This document shows positions 17,275-26,199 of a DNA stretch of 64,000 bases, one piece after another. The position numbers and the translations under genes are program-made. The notes beneath the pieces were generated by a model. That model had not been told where the DNA came from, did no database searches, and saw only the letters and a program-made list of their open reading frames with translations. Position 1 is the stretch's first letter; each line of letters starts with the position of its first letter. Origin of the DNA: Oscillibacter sp. 1-3 (GTDB lineage Bacteria; Bacillota; Clostridia; Oscillospirales; Oscillospiraceae); the NCBI RefSeq assembly GCF_000403435.2, contig NZ_KE159709.1, positions 367,302 through 431,301 on the forward strand, given 5' to 3'.

Positions 17275-18009
17275 ATGCTGGATGCGAACAACACCATACC
17301 CCTGTACTTACAGATGAAAGAACTGGTCAAAAAAGACATCCTTGACCGGGAATACAGCAGCGGTGAGCAGCTGCCCACGGAACCGGAGCTGTGCGAGAAA
17401 TACGGCGTCAGCCGGATTACTGTCCGCAAGGCCGTGGAGGAGCTCTGCAAGGAGGGGTTCCTGGTAAAGAAGCAGGGAAAGGGGACTTTTGTCCGGCCGA
17501 AAAAGATCCAACGGAAGATTGAGCATCTGATGAGTTTTACGCAGGCCTGCCAAAACAACGGGATGGAACCCTCCACCAGCGTGCTGAAGCGGGAATTCGT
17601 GCAGCTGGAGCCGCGGCTGGCTGAGGAGTTCCACTTGCGGCCAAGACTTCCGATGATTATGATCCAGCGCCTGCGGAAGGCGGACGGGATACCGGTGATG
17701 CTGGAGAACAATTACTATCCGCGGGAGGATTTCACCTTTCTGATGGAGGAGAGCCTGGATGGATCCCTGTACCAGCTGCTGGAGGACAAGTACCATGTGA
17801 TGATTGAGTCCTCCCGGGATTCCTACTTGGATGTGGTGAAGGCAGACGCAGAACAGGCCCGGGTACTGGAGCTTGGATGCGGCGAGCCGTTGTTCTGCAT
17901 GACGGCCAAAATATTTGACAGCAGAGACCGGCTGGTCCATGTCGGTGTGGAGTATATCGTGTGCGAACGGTACCGGTTCGGGCTGGTAGATTATTATAAG
18001 ACGAGGTGA
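17275..18009 (+). CDS. GntR/HutC-family regulator with UTRA domain, copy 3
   Basis: The 244-residue protein has the GntR wHTH (YSSGEQLPTEPELCEKYGVS, RITVRKAVEELCKEGFLV, GKGTFVRP) and a UTRA domain ending VGVEYIVCERYRFGLVDYYK. It lies inside the operon controlled by the 15871-15898 palindrome, which points to autoregulation. Its helix-turn-helix is of the NagR/FrlR type. The kinase gene follows after 6 bp. Confidence 0.89.
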   Translation: MLDANNTIPLYLQMKELVKKDILDREYSSGEQLPTEPELCEKYGVSRITVRKAVEELCKEGFLVKKQGKGTFVRPKKIQRKIEHLMSFTQACQNNGMEPSTSVLKREFVQLEPRLAEEFHLRPRLPMIMIQRLRKADGIPVMLENNYYPREDFTFLMEESLDGSLYQLLEDKYHVMIESSRDSYLDVVKADAEQARVLELGCGEPLFCMTAKIFDSRDRLVHVGVEYIVCERYRFGLVDYYKTR

Positions 18010-18015
18010 TGAAAT

Positions 18016-18918
18016 ATGGAGGCGAGAAGCAGACCGCGGGACCTGAAGGTGCTGGGGTTTGGCGACAATGTGGTGGATGTCTATGAGCACAGGAAGCGGA
18101 TGTACCCCGGCGGGAACTGTGTGAATTTCGCGGTTTTCGCCAAGGCACACCAGGTGGAATGTGCCGCCTATATGGGCTACTTCGGCGACGACCCCGCGGG
18201 ACGGTATGTGGAGGACGTGCTTCAAAGGCTGGGGATTGATCTGCGCTGCAGCCGGAGACTGGCGGGTGAGAATGGCTTCGCGAGGGTGACTGTCCGGGAG
18301 GGAGACCGGATATTCCTGGAATCGAATCACGGCGGTATCCGGGGAAAGGTCCCCTATCGATTGGGGGAGGAGGAACTTGCCTACATAAGCGGTTTTGACC
18401 TGGTACACTCGGGTAATTACAGCTTTACGGAGGCGATGCTGCCAAGGATTCAGGCCCTGGGGGTGCCGATTTCCTTTGACTTCTCCGACGATTCCAAGCC
18501 GGAGTACTACCGGAGGGTGGCCCCCTATATCACCTATGCCTTCTGCTCAAAGAGCGGCGGCGAGGACGAGGTGATGGACCACCTGCGCTGGATGAAGAGC
18601 CTGGGGCCGGAGCTGGTGATGGCCTCCCGGGGTGAAAAGGGCTCCATCCTCTACGACGGGGAACATTTCTACCGGCAGGAATCCGAGCCCCTCACGGAAG
18701 TCGTGGATACCATGGGGGCGGGGGATTCGCTGATTACCTCGTTTTTGGTGCATTATCTGGATCAGCGGAAACAGGGCCGGGATACGGACGGCGCAATTCG
18801 TGAGAGCCTGCGGAGAGCGTCGGAATTCGCGGCCGCCACCTGCGGCACAGAGGGTTCTTTCGGGTATGGAATAGAATACAGGAGAAATTTTTTTGAATCA
18901 AAATATGACGTTATATAA
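18016..18918 (+). CDS. PfkB-family sugar kinase (FrlD-like), second copy
   Basis: The 300-residue kinase shares the FrlD layout: GFGDNVVDVYEHRKRMYPGG start, NCVNFAVFAKAH, GDRIFLESNHGGIRG, ISFDFSDD, and VDTMGAGDSLITSFLVHYL with the catalytic Asp. It is more distant from E. coli FrlD than the gene at 14940. Position between a GntR gene and a polar-amino-acid-type importer suggests that it phosphorylates the imported fructosamine or glucosamine-type conjugate at C6 for the tandem SIS deglycases at 21.4-23.4 kb. The last codons overlap an operator-like palindrome. Confidence 0.85.
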   Translation: MEARSRPRDLKVLGFGDNVVDVYEHRKRMYPGGNCVNFAVFAKAHQVECAAYMGYFGDDPAGRYVEDVLQRLGIDLRCSRRLAGENGFARVTVREGDRIFLESNHGGIRGKVPYRLGEEELAYISGFDLVHSGNYSFTEAMLPRIQALGVPISFDFSDDSKPEYYRRVAPYITYAFCSKSGGEDEVMDHLRWMKSLGPELVMASRGEKGSILYDGEHFYRQESEPLTEVVDTMGAGDSLITSFLVHYLDQRKQGRDTDGAIRESLRRASEFAAATCGTEGSFGYGIEYRRNFFESKYDVI

Positions 18919-18925
18919 CGTTATA
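18914..18925. promoter_or_regulatory. Second TATAACGTTATA operator copy before the importer
   Basis: TATAACGTTATA is a perfect 12-bp palindrome identical to the core of the 28-bp operator at 15871-15898. Together with the preceding GACGTTATA it makes an overlapping double half-site array. It covers the kinase stop codon and lies about 22 bases before the binding-protein start, so it could modulate transcription of the importer and deglycases or read-through from upstream. Confidence 0.65.
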
Positions 18926-18947
18926 AAAATTGTAAGGAGGAACGGAC

Positions 18948-19853
18948 ATGAAAAAGAGAATGGTATTGGGAGTGATGGCAGCCGTATTGCTTCTGGGACT
19001 GCTGACGGGCTGCGGAGGGAAGAGCGGAAGTGCCGGCGGTTCTTCTTCTGACCAGCAGGGCGCATCGGAGAGCGGCGGCGAGACCGGCGGTTCCGAGGTG
19101 TTCCAGACCAAGGTGTTCCGCGTGGGTATGGAGTGCAGCTACTCCCCCTTCAACTGGACCCAGAGCGACGACTCCAACGGGGCGGTTCCCATTGAGGGGA
19201 CTTCCGACTATGCCTATGGATACGACGTGGAGATGGCAAAGCGCATTTGCGAAAAGAACGGCTGGGAGCTGCAGATCTACAAGATCGACTGGGACGGTCT
19301 GGTGCTGGCGCTGAATTCCAACAAGATTGACGCCATCATCGCCGGTATGGGTGTGACGGAGGACCGGAAAAAGAGTGTCGATTTCTCCGACTACTACTGG
19401 ACCTCCGACACCTGTATGATAGTCCGGGGCGACAGCGAGCTGGCCAGTGCCACCTCCCTGGAGGACTTCCGCGGCTGCAAGGTAACCAGTCAGCTGAACT
19501 CCATGTGGATGGCCCTGATCAGCCAGATTCCGGATGTGGATGAACAGCCGGGCCTGGGCGGCAACTCGGAAATTCTGGTGGCGGTCCGCTCCGGCAAGCT
19601 GGACGGCACCATTCTGGGTGAGACGGAGGCCTATTCCGCCATCCTGGCCAACCCCGATCTGGCGATGGTGAAGTTCGAGAAGGGCAAGGGCTTTGACGTG
19701 AGCGAGCAGGAGTCCTCCGCGGCGGCGGCCATCCGCAAGGGGGAGACGGATCTGGCGGAGGCCATCAACGCGGCCCTGGCGGAGACGGCTCCTGAGGATC
19801 GCTCCGAGTTGATGGAGCATATGCTGGAGATTCAGCCGATGGTGTCGGAGTAA
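18948..19853 (+). CDS. Amino-acid-type ABC transporter substrate-binding lipoprotein
   Basis: The 301-residue precursor has signal peptide and lipobox LLTGCGG near residue 21, a Ser/Gly-rich linker, then an SBP family 3 domain: FRVGMECSYSPFNW, YGYDVEMAKRICEKNGWEL, NKIDAIIAGMGVTEDRKKSVDFS. Family 3 proteins bind polar amino acids. In an frl cluster the ligand is probably an Amadori amino acid such as fructoselysine; gut Clostridia that use fructoselysine carry similar importers. TAAGGAGG gives a strong start. Confidence 0.88.
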   Translation: MKKRMVLGVMAAVLLLGLLTGCGGKSGSAGGSSSDQQGASESGGETGGSEVFQTKVFRVGMECSYSPFNWTQSDDSNGAVPIEGTSDYAYGYDVEMAKRICEKNGWELQIYKIDWDGLVLALNSNKIDAIIAGMGVTEDRKKSVDFSDYYWTSDTCMIVRGDSELASATSLEDFRGCKVTSQLNSMWMALISQIPDVDEQPGLGGNSEILVAVRSGKLDGTILGETEAYSAILANPDLAMVKFEKGKGFDVSEQESSAAAAIRKGETDLAEAINAALAETAPEDRSELMEHMLEIQPMVSE

Positions 19854-19889
19854 ACCCAGCTGAGGGAAGACGGAAGGGGGTAAGCGTCC

Positions 19890-20636
19890 GTGAATTTACC
19901 GACCAGTTTTTTGGGGTGGGTCAGTCTCATCTGGGAGAATTACAGCGGAATGTTCCTCTATGGAACGCAGATCACACTGGTGATTGCCATAACCGGCACG
20001 ATACTGGGAAGCCTGATTGGCTTTGTTGTGGGAATTGTCCAGGGGATTCCCGTGGAGTCCGGCAGCAGCATGCTGCGGAAGGTCGTTGTAAAGCTTCTGA
20101 ATATCATCGTCAACATCTATGTGGAGATTTTCCGGGGGACCCCTATGATGGTCCAGGCTGTTGTGGTGTTTTACGGCAGTATGCAGGTATTTGATCTGGA
20201 TATGCCGCCGCTGGCAGCCGGTATCCTGGTGTTGAGCCTCAACACCGGCGCCTACTTTGCGGAGTCCGTTCGGGGAGCTATTACCGGTATCGATCCGGGG
20301 CAGACAGAGGGGGCCAAGGCCATCGGCATGACGCATTTTCAAACCATGCTGTATGTGATTATCCCCCAGGCGTTCCGCACCCTGATTCCCCAGATTGGCA
20401 ACGCCTTCGTTTCCGCCATCAAGGACACCTCCGTACTGAATGTCATCACGGTGTCGGAGCTGTACTTCGCGGGACGTACCGCCTGCGGCGTCTATTTCCG
20501 GTACTTCGAGACCTATTTCATCATCGCGCTGATTTACCTGATCCTGACTTTTGTGATGTCCAGACTGCTGAAGTTCCTGGAGCGCAAGATGGATGGATCG
20601 CGCAATTATGAGCTGCTGGAAGAGGGAGAGGTGTGA
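19890..20636 (+). CDS. Amino-acid-type ABC transporter permease (HisM/GlnP family)
   Basis: The 248-residue membrane protein has about five hydrophobic segments and the permease loop [21 protein letters not shown] with the family's EAA-like Gly. A long insert after the first segment ([23 protein letters not shown]) is usual for this family, as is [11 protein letters not shown] at 19890 follows GGAAGGGGG. It probably acts as a homodimer with the ATPase encoded 2 bp downstream and the lipoprotein upstream. Confidence 0.9.
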   Translation: MNLPTSFLGWVSLIWENYSGMFLYGTQITLVIAITGTILGSLIGFVVGIVQGIPVESGSSMLRKVVVKLLNIIVNIYVEIFRGTPMMVQAVVVFYGSMQVFDLDMPPLAAGILVLSLNTGAYFAESVRGAITGIDPGQTEGAKAIGMTHFQTMLYVIIPQAFRTLIPQIGNAFVSAIKDTSVLNVITVSELYFAGRTACGVYFRYFETYFIIALIYLILTFVMSRLLKFLERKMDGSRNYELLEEGEV

Positions 20637-20638
20637 GT

Positions 20639-21415
20639 ATGTCCGCAGAGCTGGAAAAAAACGAGTCTGCGCAGGAGATGACGGAAACCCTGCGGGTGGA
20701 GCATCTGGGAAAATCCTTCGGAAGTCACGAGGTGCTCAAGGATATTGACTTTCGGGTAAACAAGGGGGAGGTCATCAGCATTATCGGCGCTTCCGGCTCC
20801 GGAAAGTCCACGCTGCTCCGGTGCATCAACATGCTGGAAGAGCCCTCCGCCGGAAAGATCTATTACCGCGGTGAGCCGCTTCAGAACACGCCGAAAAAGG
20901 TCAGCAGCTACCGGGCAAAGGTGGGCATGGTGTTCCAGTCCTTCAACCTGTTCGCCAATATGACCGCGCTGAAAAACTGCATGATCGGCGTGGAGAAGGT
21001 GAAGAAGCAGAGCGCCCAGGAGGCCGAGGAGCTGGCGCTGAAATACCTGAAAAAAGTGGGAATGGGCGCCTATGTCAAGGCGCGGCCCCATCAGCTCTCC
21101 GGCGGCCAGCGGCAGCGCGTGGCCATTGCCAGGGCCCTGGCGATGAAACCGGACATCCTGCTGTTTGACGAGCCCACCAGCGCCTTGGACCCCGAGATGG
21201 TGGGAGAGGTGCTGGAGGTCATCAAGCAGCTGGCCAGGGAGGGGCTCACCATGGTGATCGTAACCCATGAGATGGCCTTCGCCAAAGAGGTCACCAGCCG
21301 GGTGGTCTTTATGGATAAGGGTGTAATCGAGGAAGAGGGAACTCCGGATGTGATCTTCGAGCATCCCAAGAGCGAGCGGACAAAGGAGTTTTTAGGGCGC
21401 TTTATGAATCGATAG
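20639..21415 (+). CDS. Amino-acid-type ABC transporter ATP-binding protein (GlnQ/HisP)
   Basis: The 258-residue ATPase has Walker [10 protein letters not shown] (50-58), Q-loop [11 protein letters not shown], signature LSGGQRQR, Walker [16 protein letters not shown] and the switch THEMAFA. ATG at 20639 has AGAGG 7 bases before it; a GTG at 20633 overlapping the permease stop is an alternative. It energises the fructosamino-acid-type importer and is followed 12 bp later by a SIS deglycase. Confidence 0.92.
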   Translation: MSAELEKNESAQEMTETLRVEHLGKSFGSHEVLKDIDFRVNKGEVISIIGASGSGKSTLLRCINMLEEPSAGKIYYRGEPLQNTPKKVSSYRAKVGMVFQSFNLFANMTALKNCMIGVEKVKKQSAQEAEELALKYLKKVGMGAYVKARPHQLSGGQRQRVAIARALAMKPDILLFDEPTSALDPEMVGEVLEVIKQLAREGLTMVIVTHEMAFAKEVTSRVVFMDKGVIEEEGTPDVIFEHPKSERTKEFLGRFMNR

Positions 21416-21427
21416 AAGGAGACAGCG

Positions 21428-22435
21428 ATGTTAAAGTTCGACTATGCGGAATACGCAGCCAGCGAAGAGGCGGTGACAGCGGCCCGTCCGGCCGCCGAGC
21501 GGACCGCGAAAGCGATCTGGGAAAAGGGTTTCTCCAACATTTTTCTGACGGCGGTGGGCGGCAGTCTGAGCCCGATGATGGCCGTGGGTGAGATCGCGAA
21601 GCAGGTGACGGACCTTCCGGTTTATGTGGAACAGGCGGCGGAACTCCTGGCGAGGGGCCATAAAATGCTGGGGAAGAACTCGGTCGTCATCACCATGTCC
21701 AAATCGGGGGATACCAAGGAGACGGTCGCCATTGCAAAGAGCTGCAAAGAGCGCGGGATTCCGGTGATCGCCTTGACCAAGGACCCGTGCTCTCCCCTGG
21801 GCGCGGAGGCGGACTACTACATCCCAATGCGCCACACCAATGGGGTGGAGTATGAATACATTTTACTGTACTGGCTGTTTTTCAGTCTGCTGTACTACCG
21901 GGGAGACTTTCCGGATTATCCGGTTTTCGCGCGGCGCCTCGAGGAGCTTCCCAAAAAACTTCTGGCCGCGAAAGAGGCCTTTGAGGAAAGAGCCGACACG
22001 ATCGCGAAGGCTTGCCACCAGGAGCCCTATATGCTCTGGGTGGGCGGTGGAGAGCTGTGGGGGGAGACCTATCTGTTCTCCATGTGTATTCTGGAGGAAA
22101 TGCAGTGGAAGCGGACAAAGTCTGTCACCAGCGCCGAGCTGTTCCACGGCACCCTGGAACTGGTGGAGGAGGACACCTGTGTGTTCCTCATCAAAGGGGC
22201 CGGAGCGTGCCGCGCGCTGGATGAGCGCGCGAACCGCTTCCTGGAGCGGTACACCAGGAAGCTGACGGTTATTGACCCGCTGGAGTATATGGCGGAAGAG
22301 GCGGCGGCTTTCCGCTGGCTGCTGGCCCCCCTGTATGTGTCCACACTCCTGGTAGACAGGCTGGCGGCGCATATGGAGAAATATACCGGACACGATCTGG
22401 ATTTTCGGCGTTACTATCGGCAATTCGAATATTGA
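21428..22435 (+). CDS. SIS-domain fructosamine-6-phosphate deglycase-like protein (FrlB family), copy 3
   Basis: The 335-residue double-SIS protein has AVGGSLSPM near residue 42, TMSKSGDTKETV near 89, and VTSAELFHGTLELVEED near 233 with the putative catalytic pair E237/H240. The C-terminus DFRRYYRQFEY matches FrlB. AAGGAGACAGCG precedes ATG. As the first of two SIS genes behind an importer and downstream of a kinase, it probably cleaves the phosphorylated Amadori compound to glucose 6-phosphate and the free amine. Confidence 0.86.
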   Translation: MLKFDYAEYAASEEAVTAARPAAERTAKAIWEKGFSNIFLTAVGGSLSPMMAVGEIAKQVTDLPVYVEQAAELLARGHKMLGKNSVVITMSKSGDTKETVAIAKSCKERGIPVIALTKDPCSPLGAEADYYIPMRHTNGVEYEYILLYWLFFSLLYYRGDFPDYPVFARRLEELPKKLLAAKEAFEERADTIAKACHQEPYMLWVGGGELWGETYLFSMCILEEMQWKRTKSVTSAELFHGTLELVEEDTCVFLIKGAGACRALDERANRFLERYTRKLTVIDPLEYMAEEAAAFRWLLAPLYVSTLLVDRLAAHMEKYTGHDLDFRRYYRQFEY

Positions 22436-22459
22436 GATTTGATTTTCGGGAGGTATATG

Positions 22460-23431
22460 ATGAATCCGGGAGAGATGATCAAGGATATTTTGGCGAAGAG
22501 GGATTCCATTCAGAATGTTTTTTTCGTGGCCTGCGGCGGGTCGCTGGTGGAATTCTATCCCCCCAAGTATTTTATGGACGCGGAATCCAAGCACTGCGGC
22601 GCGTTTCTTTACAGCGGCAAGGAATTTGTCTGTGCCGCCCCCGCGTCTCTGGGAGAGAATTCCCTGGTGCTGCTCTGTTCCCACAGCGGAAAAACACCGG
22701 AGGTCCTGGAGGCGGCCGGGCTGGCGAAGGAGCGGGGAGCGGTGGTCATCACCTACGCGGGTGTGGCCGGCACGCCGGTGAACCAGGCAGGAGACTATCA
22801 TATTGTCTATGGAGACCGCACGGAAGAGGGGAGCCACTATGGCGATTCACCTGTCCTCCTGTCCCTGCGGCTGATGGCGGAGCTCCTTGCCGTTACGGAG
22901 GATTATCCGTATCTCGACAAAGTGATGGATGGGATTTCCAAAATCGACACAGTGATTTATAACGCCATGGACCAGGTCTCCGAGCGGGCCAAGATTTGGG
23001 GAAAGGCCTGCGAGAGGGAAAATATGATGTATATTCTGGGCAGCGGTCCGGCCTTCGGCAATGTCTATGGCTTTGCCATCTGCTCCATGATGGAGATGCA
23101 GTGGCAGCATGCGGCCTACATTCACTCGGCGGAGTACTTCCACGGTCCTTTCGAGGTAACGGACAAGAACACGGCCTATGTGGTGCTGGAGAGCAACGGT
23201 CCCGCCCGGTGCATGGATGAGAGAGCCATCCGTTTCCTGAAGCGGTATGGCGCCAAGTACGAGGTCGTGGATGCGAAGGAACTGGGAGCGGACATCATTG
23301 ACGAAAAGGTGGTGGATTACTTCACGCCGCTGATGTTCTACAAGGTGATGTGCGTCTACCGGGAGGAGCTGGCGAAACTGAGGAATCATCCGTTGTCCAC
23401 CAGACGGTATATGGGAAAAGTGGCATATTGA
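22460..23431 (+). CDS. SIS-domain fructosamine-6-phosphate deglycase-like protein (FrlB family), copy 4
   Basis: The 323-residue double-SIS protein has VFFVACGGSLVEF near residue 20, as in E. coli FrlB (IYFVACGSPL), LCSHSGKTPEVLEA near 72, and IHSAEYFHGPFEV with the Glu/His pair. The C-terminus is STRRYMGKVAY. The frame begins at 22439, but GGGAGG at 22448-22453 favours ATG 22460. It follows copy 3 by 24 bp. The two may have different substrates or form a mixed assembly; of the four, this one resembles FrlB most at the N-terminus. Confidence 0.85.
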   Translation: MNPGEMIKDILAKRDSIQNVFFVACGGSLVEFYPPKYFMDAESKHCGAFLYSGKEFVCAAPASLGENSLVLLCSHSGKTPEVLEAAGLAKERGAVVITYAGVAGTPVNQAGDYHIVYGDRTEEGSHYGDSPVLLSLRLMAELLAVTEDYPYLDKVMDGISKIDTVIYNAMDQVSERAKIWGKACERENMMYILGSGPAFGNVYGFAICSMMEMQWQHAAYIHSAEYFHGPFEVTDKNTAYVVLESNGPARCMDERAIRFLKRYGAKYEVVDAKELGADIIDEKVVDYFTPLMFYKVMCVYREELAKLRNHPLSTRRYMGKVAY

Positions 23432-23473
23432 GAGACGGCCGGACAGGAATCGTTTCTAATGGACCACAGGTCC

Positions 23474-23525
23474 CCGGGAAAACAGAGGCGGCAGGGCATT
23501 TGCCCTGCCGCCTCTGTTTTCCCGG
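23474..23525. terminator. Strong terminator-like hairpin closing the deglycase operon
   Basis: A 24-bp perfect stem starting CCGGGAAAACAGAGGC closes around ATTT. The GC-rich inner stem is followed by TGTTTTCC on both strands, so it can act as a bidirectional terminator. The 160 bases after it contain no visible gene. Confidence 0.75.
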
Positions 23526-23687
23526 TATGTCCGGCTGGATCTGCCCCGGACTTCCGGTCCGCAGCCTGTCTGAGGGATCACGGCAGGCGTTTTCCGCTCT
23601 ATTTGATGTTGATCCTGACAAGCTTTCGCTTAACCCCGCAGGAAAATTTCCTGTTCTGGATCAAGATATGGGTCGAATAAAACCCTG

Positions 23688-24137
23688 TTAAAAATGCAGC
23701 AGACGAATTAGGAATATCCACACCAGACCATAGAAGGAGACGACGGCAATCAGATCGTTGATCGCCGTAATCAGCGGCCCGGAGGCGACGGCGGGGTCGA
23801 CCTTCAGCTGCTTAAAGATTATCGGAACGACGGTTCCTGACAGACTGGAGAGGAGGATGGAGAGCAGCAGCGCAAGCCCCGTGCAGAGGGACACGGAGAA
23901 GGAAAACAGGGGAGGCTGTTCCTTGAAAATCACCATGTAGGCCCCTACGAATATGGTGGACAGGAGACCGAGAATACAGCCGTTGACCAGCCCTACCCGG
24001 ACTTCTTTCCAGATCAGGAACCGTTTTTGCCTTCCGCTGATCTGCTCGTCCATCAGCACCCGGATGGTCACGGCAAGGGACTGCGTGCCCACATTGCCGG
24101 ACATATCCAGAATCAGAGATTGAAAGCTGGCGCTGGA
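23688..24137 (-). pseudogene. mgtE: mgtE 3' remnant (Mg2+ transporter, C-terminal membrane domain only)
   Basis: The frame encodes the end of an MgtE channel: FQSLILDMSGNVGTQSLAV (pore-lining region), then KEVRVGLVNGCILGLLS and four hydrophobic segments to the stop. Homology continues upstream of the first Met to about 24137, where a stop appears and IS-related DNA begins. The N domain, CBS pair and first membrane helix, about two thirds of the protein, are missing. Insertion of the mobile DNA to the right probably removed or separated the 5' part. The remnant is unlikely to work. Confidence 0.8.
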
Positions 24138-24522
24138 TCAGTTCTACGAACAGCAACTGGCGCGGATGGATGTGGCAACTGAGCGTCAGCGAGTCGCAAA
24201 GTCACTCGCACTCCGCAGCAACAGTGCTCACTCAGCGTGACAACCTGTGCGCCGCTGTGTGGCCTCGATGGTGTCCGGAGGGTAACAAGCCGCCGCTCAC
24301 CGCAGACGCAGCCGTGGCAAAAGCGTGTGGCCGGTGTGCGCCATCCAGCGAATTCAGCACAGCCGAAAGTGGCAGGTGAACCGGGGGGTCGAAAAAAGTG
24401 CAGCCGGCTAAGGCTTTGTCAAACATAAAAATTCGGAAAGAGTTGAATAGGGCAGAGAGAAAAACGAGCACAGGAAACCAGGCCCACCTTAGTGGGCGGT
24501 CAGAAAATATGCCGTTCTCCGG
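24138..24522. other. Non-coding end of the IS110-family element
   Basis: No protein-like frame is visible. The segment lies between the mgtE break and the transposase stop and contains a hairpin (CCCAC-CTTA-GTGGG near 24484). It is probably IS non-coding end plus flanking debris. The precise IS tip cannot be read because IS110 elements lack clear terminal inverted repeats. Confidence 0.4.
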
Positions 24523-25707
24523 TTACGCAGCGGGCAGGACAGGCTCGTAAATTTTGTTGTCCCGCATGACCGCAAAAATAACAGATGTCATTTTCTTGGA
24601 CACGTGGCCAATGATGTTCATATAGCGCAGTCCCTCTGCGGACTTCTTTTCGTAATAGGCCTTGAACATCGGATCGAACTGCACCGCAATGGCGCCGGCC
24701 ATCCAGATGGCCCTGCGCAGATATGGCGAGCCGCGCTTGGACATATGCACGGCGCTGGATTTCATATCCCCGGACTGCTTCACCTTCGGATTCAGTCCCG
24801 CGTAGGCCGCCAGCTAATCCGCTGAAGCAAAGCAGGAGATGTCCCGGATCTCGCTGAGAATGACGGCGCCCAGCACGGGGCCGACGCCAGTGATAGAGGT
24901 AAGCGTAGAATCAAATTGAGAGAAGAGCGACGCGATCCTTTTCTCCAATGCGGCCGCCGCGTTTTGAAGGGACTGGAGTTGGTCCAGATACATCAGGAGC
25001 AGCGCGGAGTAAGCGCCCTCGCAGTCCGGAATGCCGAAGCTGTCCCCGGCAAGCTCCTTGAGCTGTCTGGCTTTCCACTCCCCGAAACGACCGTTGCTTG
25101 TGGTCTGGAGTACCTCAGTCAACTTCCCGGTCTGCGCCCTGGACAGCTTCTCCGGTGTAGGATACTGACGTAAAACGGCGAGGGCCGTTTTCCCGAAGAT
25201 CGAGCTGAACTGGCTTTCGAACTCGGGGAATACCTGGTCCAGAAGAGCGGTGATTTTCCGTTTGAGATCGCTGCCCATGTCGATAAGGTAAAAGCGGTTT
25301 CTGCACAGCTCCCGCAACGCCAGCAGTTTCTCCTGCGGCACGCTGCTGGTCTTGTACCGGCCAAACCGAATGGTCTCCGCGATGACCAGGGTGTCGATCT
25401 CGTCCGTCTTATTTTCCTCCATCAGCATCTCCCGCATGGCATCCGTCTGGATGGGATTGAGTACCACCACCTGGTATCCCTCTTTCCGCAGACGGGTATA
25501 GAGGGCCAGCCAATAGTGGGCCGTGGATTCCATGGCGAAGAGGAAATCGCTCTTGCGGTTTGTGAGTTTCCGCAGCCGCTCCAGCAGCGCGTTGCAGCCT
25601 GAGCAGCTGTTGCGGATGGAGAAGGGTTTGCACACGGTCCGCCCCTCCGAGTCGATGACACGGACCATGTGGCTACGCTTGGCAATGTCGATTCCTACGA
25701 TAAACAT
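24523..25707 (-). pseudogene. IS110-family transposase interrupted by one in-frame TAG
   Basis: The N-terminal part (25707-24817) has the DEDD RuvC-like domain: FIVGIDIAKRSHMVRVID with the first Asp, and FAMESTAHYW with the Glu. The C-terminal Tnp_20 part continues in the same frame (24813-24523): LAAYAGLNPKVKQSG and SKRGSPYLRRAIWMAG. The two are separated only by TAG at 24814-24816, in FASAD*LAAYAGLNP; CAG (Gln) to TAG is the simplest change. Everything else is intact at about 394 residues, so inactivation looks recent. ATG at 25707 fits the family start. Confidence 0.85.
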
Positions 25708-25830
25708 GGCAAACACCATCCTGCTGAAATTTGCAGACAGTCCTCGCGCTCTTATGAGTCACATCCTGCTTCGAGATGAGCGGAGAGCTGCCGCTCCCGC
25801 ATCCGGCTCAACAATGAACCCTCATAAGAT

Positions 25831-25888
25831 AGAGGTCCCATGCTGCACAAGCAGACTAACGCCGCAGGGATAAAAGAAGGGAACCTCT
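25831..25888 (-). ncRNA. Candidate IS110 bridge RNA stem-loop
   Basis: In the non-coding DNA upstream of the transposase, AGAGGTCCC (25831-25839) pairs with GGGAACCTCT (25879-25888) around a 39-base loop with further internal pairing. IS110-group elements encode a structured bridge RNA in this position, whose loops choose target and donor. This is inferred from position and foldability only; the RNA ends and loop guides are not determined. Confidence 0.35.
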
Positions 25889-26009
25889 GTCTGCGGGGAA
25901 AGTATATCACCGCCGTACCCGGCGAGGATACCGAAACTGTTGGATCAGCCGGTGTATAACTGGTGGCTATTCTTCCGCTGAACCCACCGGTCGAAATTAT
26001 AGCAGGAGA

Positions 26010-26110
26010 AAGCCCTGGCGCTTTCCGTGCGCCAGGGCGGGACTTCTGCCCGCAGTGCGGGCAGTTGCGGAGACGAAAGCTGACGCTTTTTTGACGGGGG
26101 AACAGAGCGA
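26010..26110. other. Candidate oriT: paired hairpins upstream of mobilization genes
   Basis: GCCCTGGCGC/GCGCCAGGGC (26012-26038) and CTGCCCGCA/TGCGGGCAG (26046-26064) are two adjacent perfect inverted repeats, followed by TTGCGGAGACGAAAGCTGACG. They lie about 140-190 bases before the accessory and relaxase genes, the usual place for a MOBP nicking region. The remainder of 25889-26199 holds no gene. The nick position is not known. Confidence 0.4.
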
Positions 26111-26199
26111 TTGACGCTGATATTTTCAGGAGCACGTTTCTGCCCTACTGTTGACTGCTTCCGCATGACGCTAATTCAAAATAAGGAGGAGATTTCGGT

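Noticed and set aside
24814..24816. TAG in the transposase read as pyrrolysine or suppressed codon
   Set aside because: The position is Gln in the expected motif, no other genes show in-frame TAG, and no pylTSBCD genes are present.
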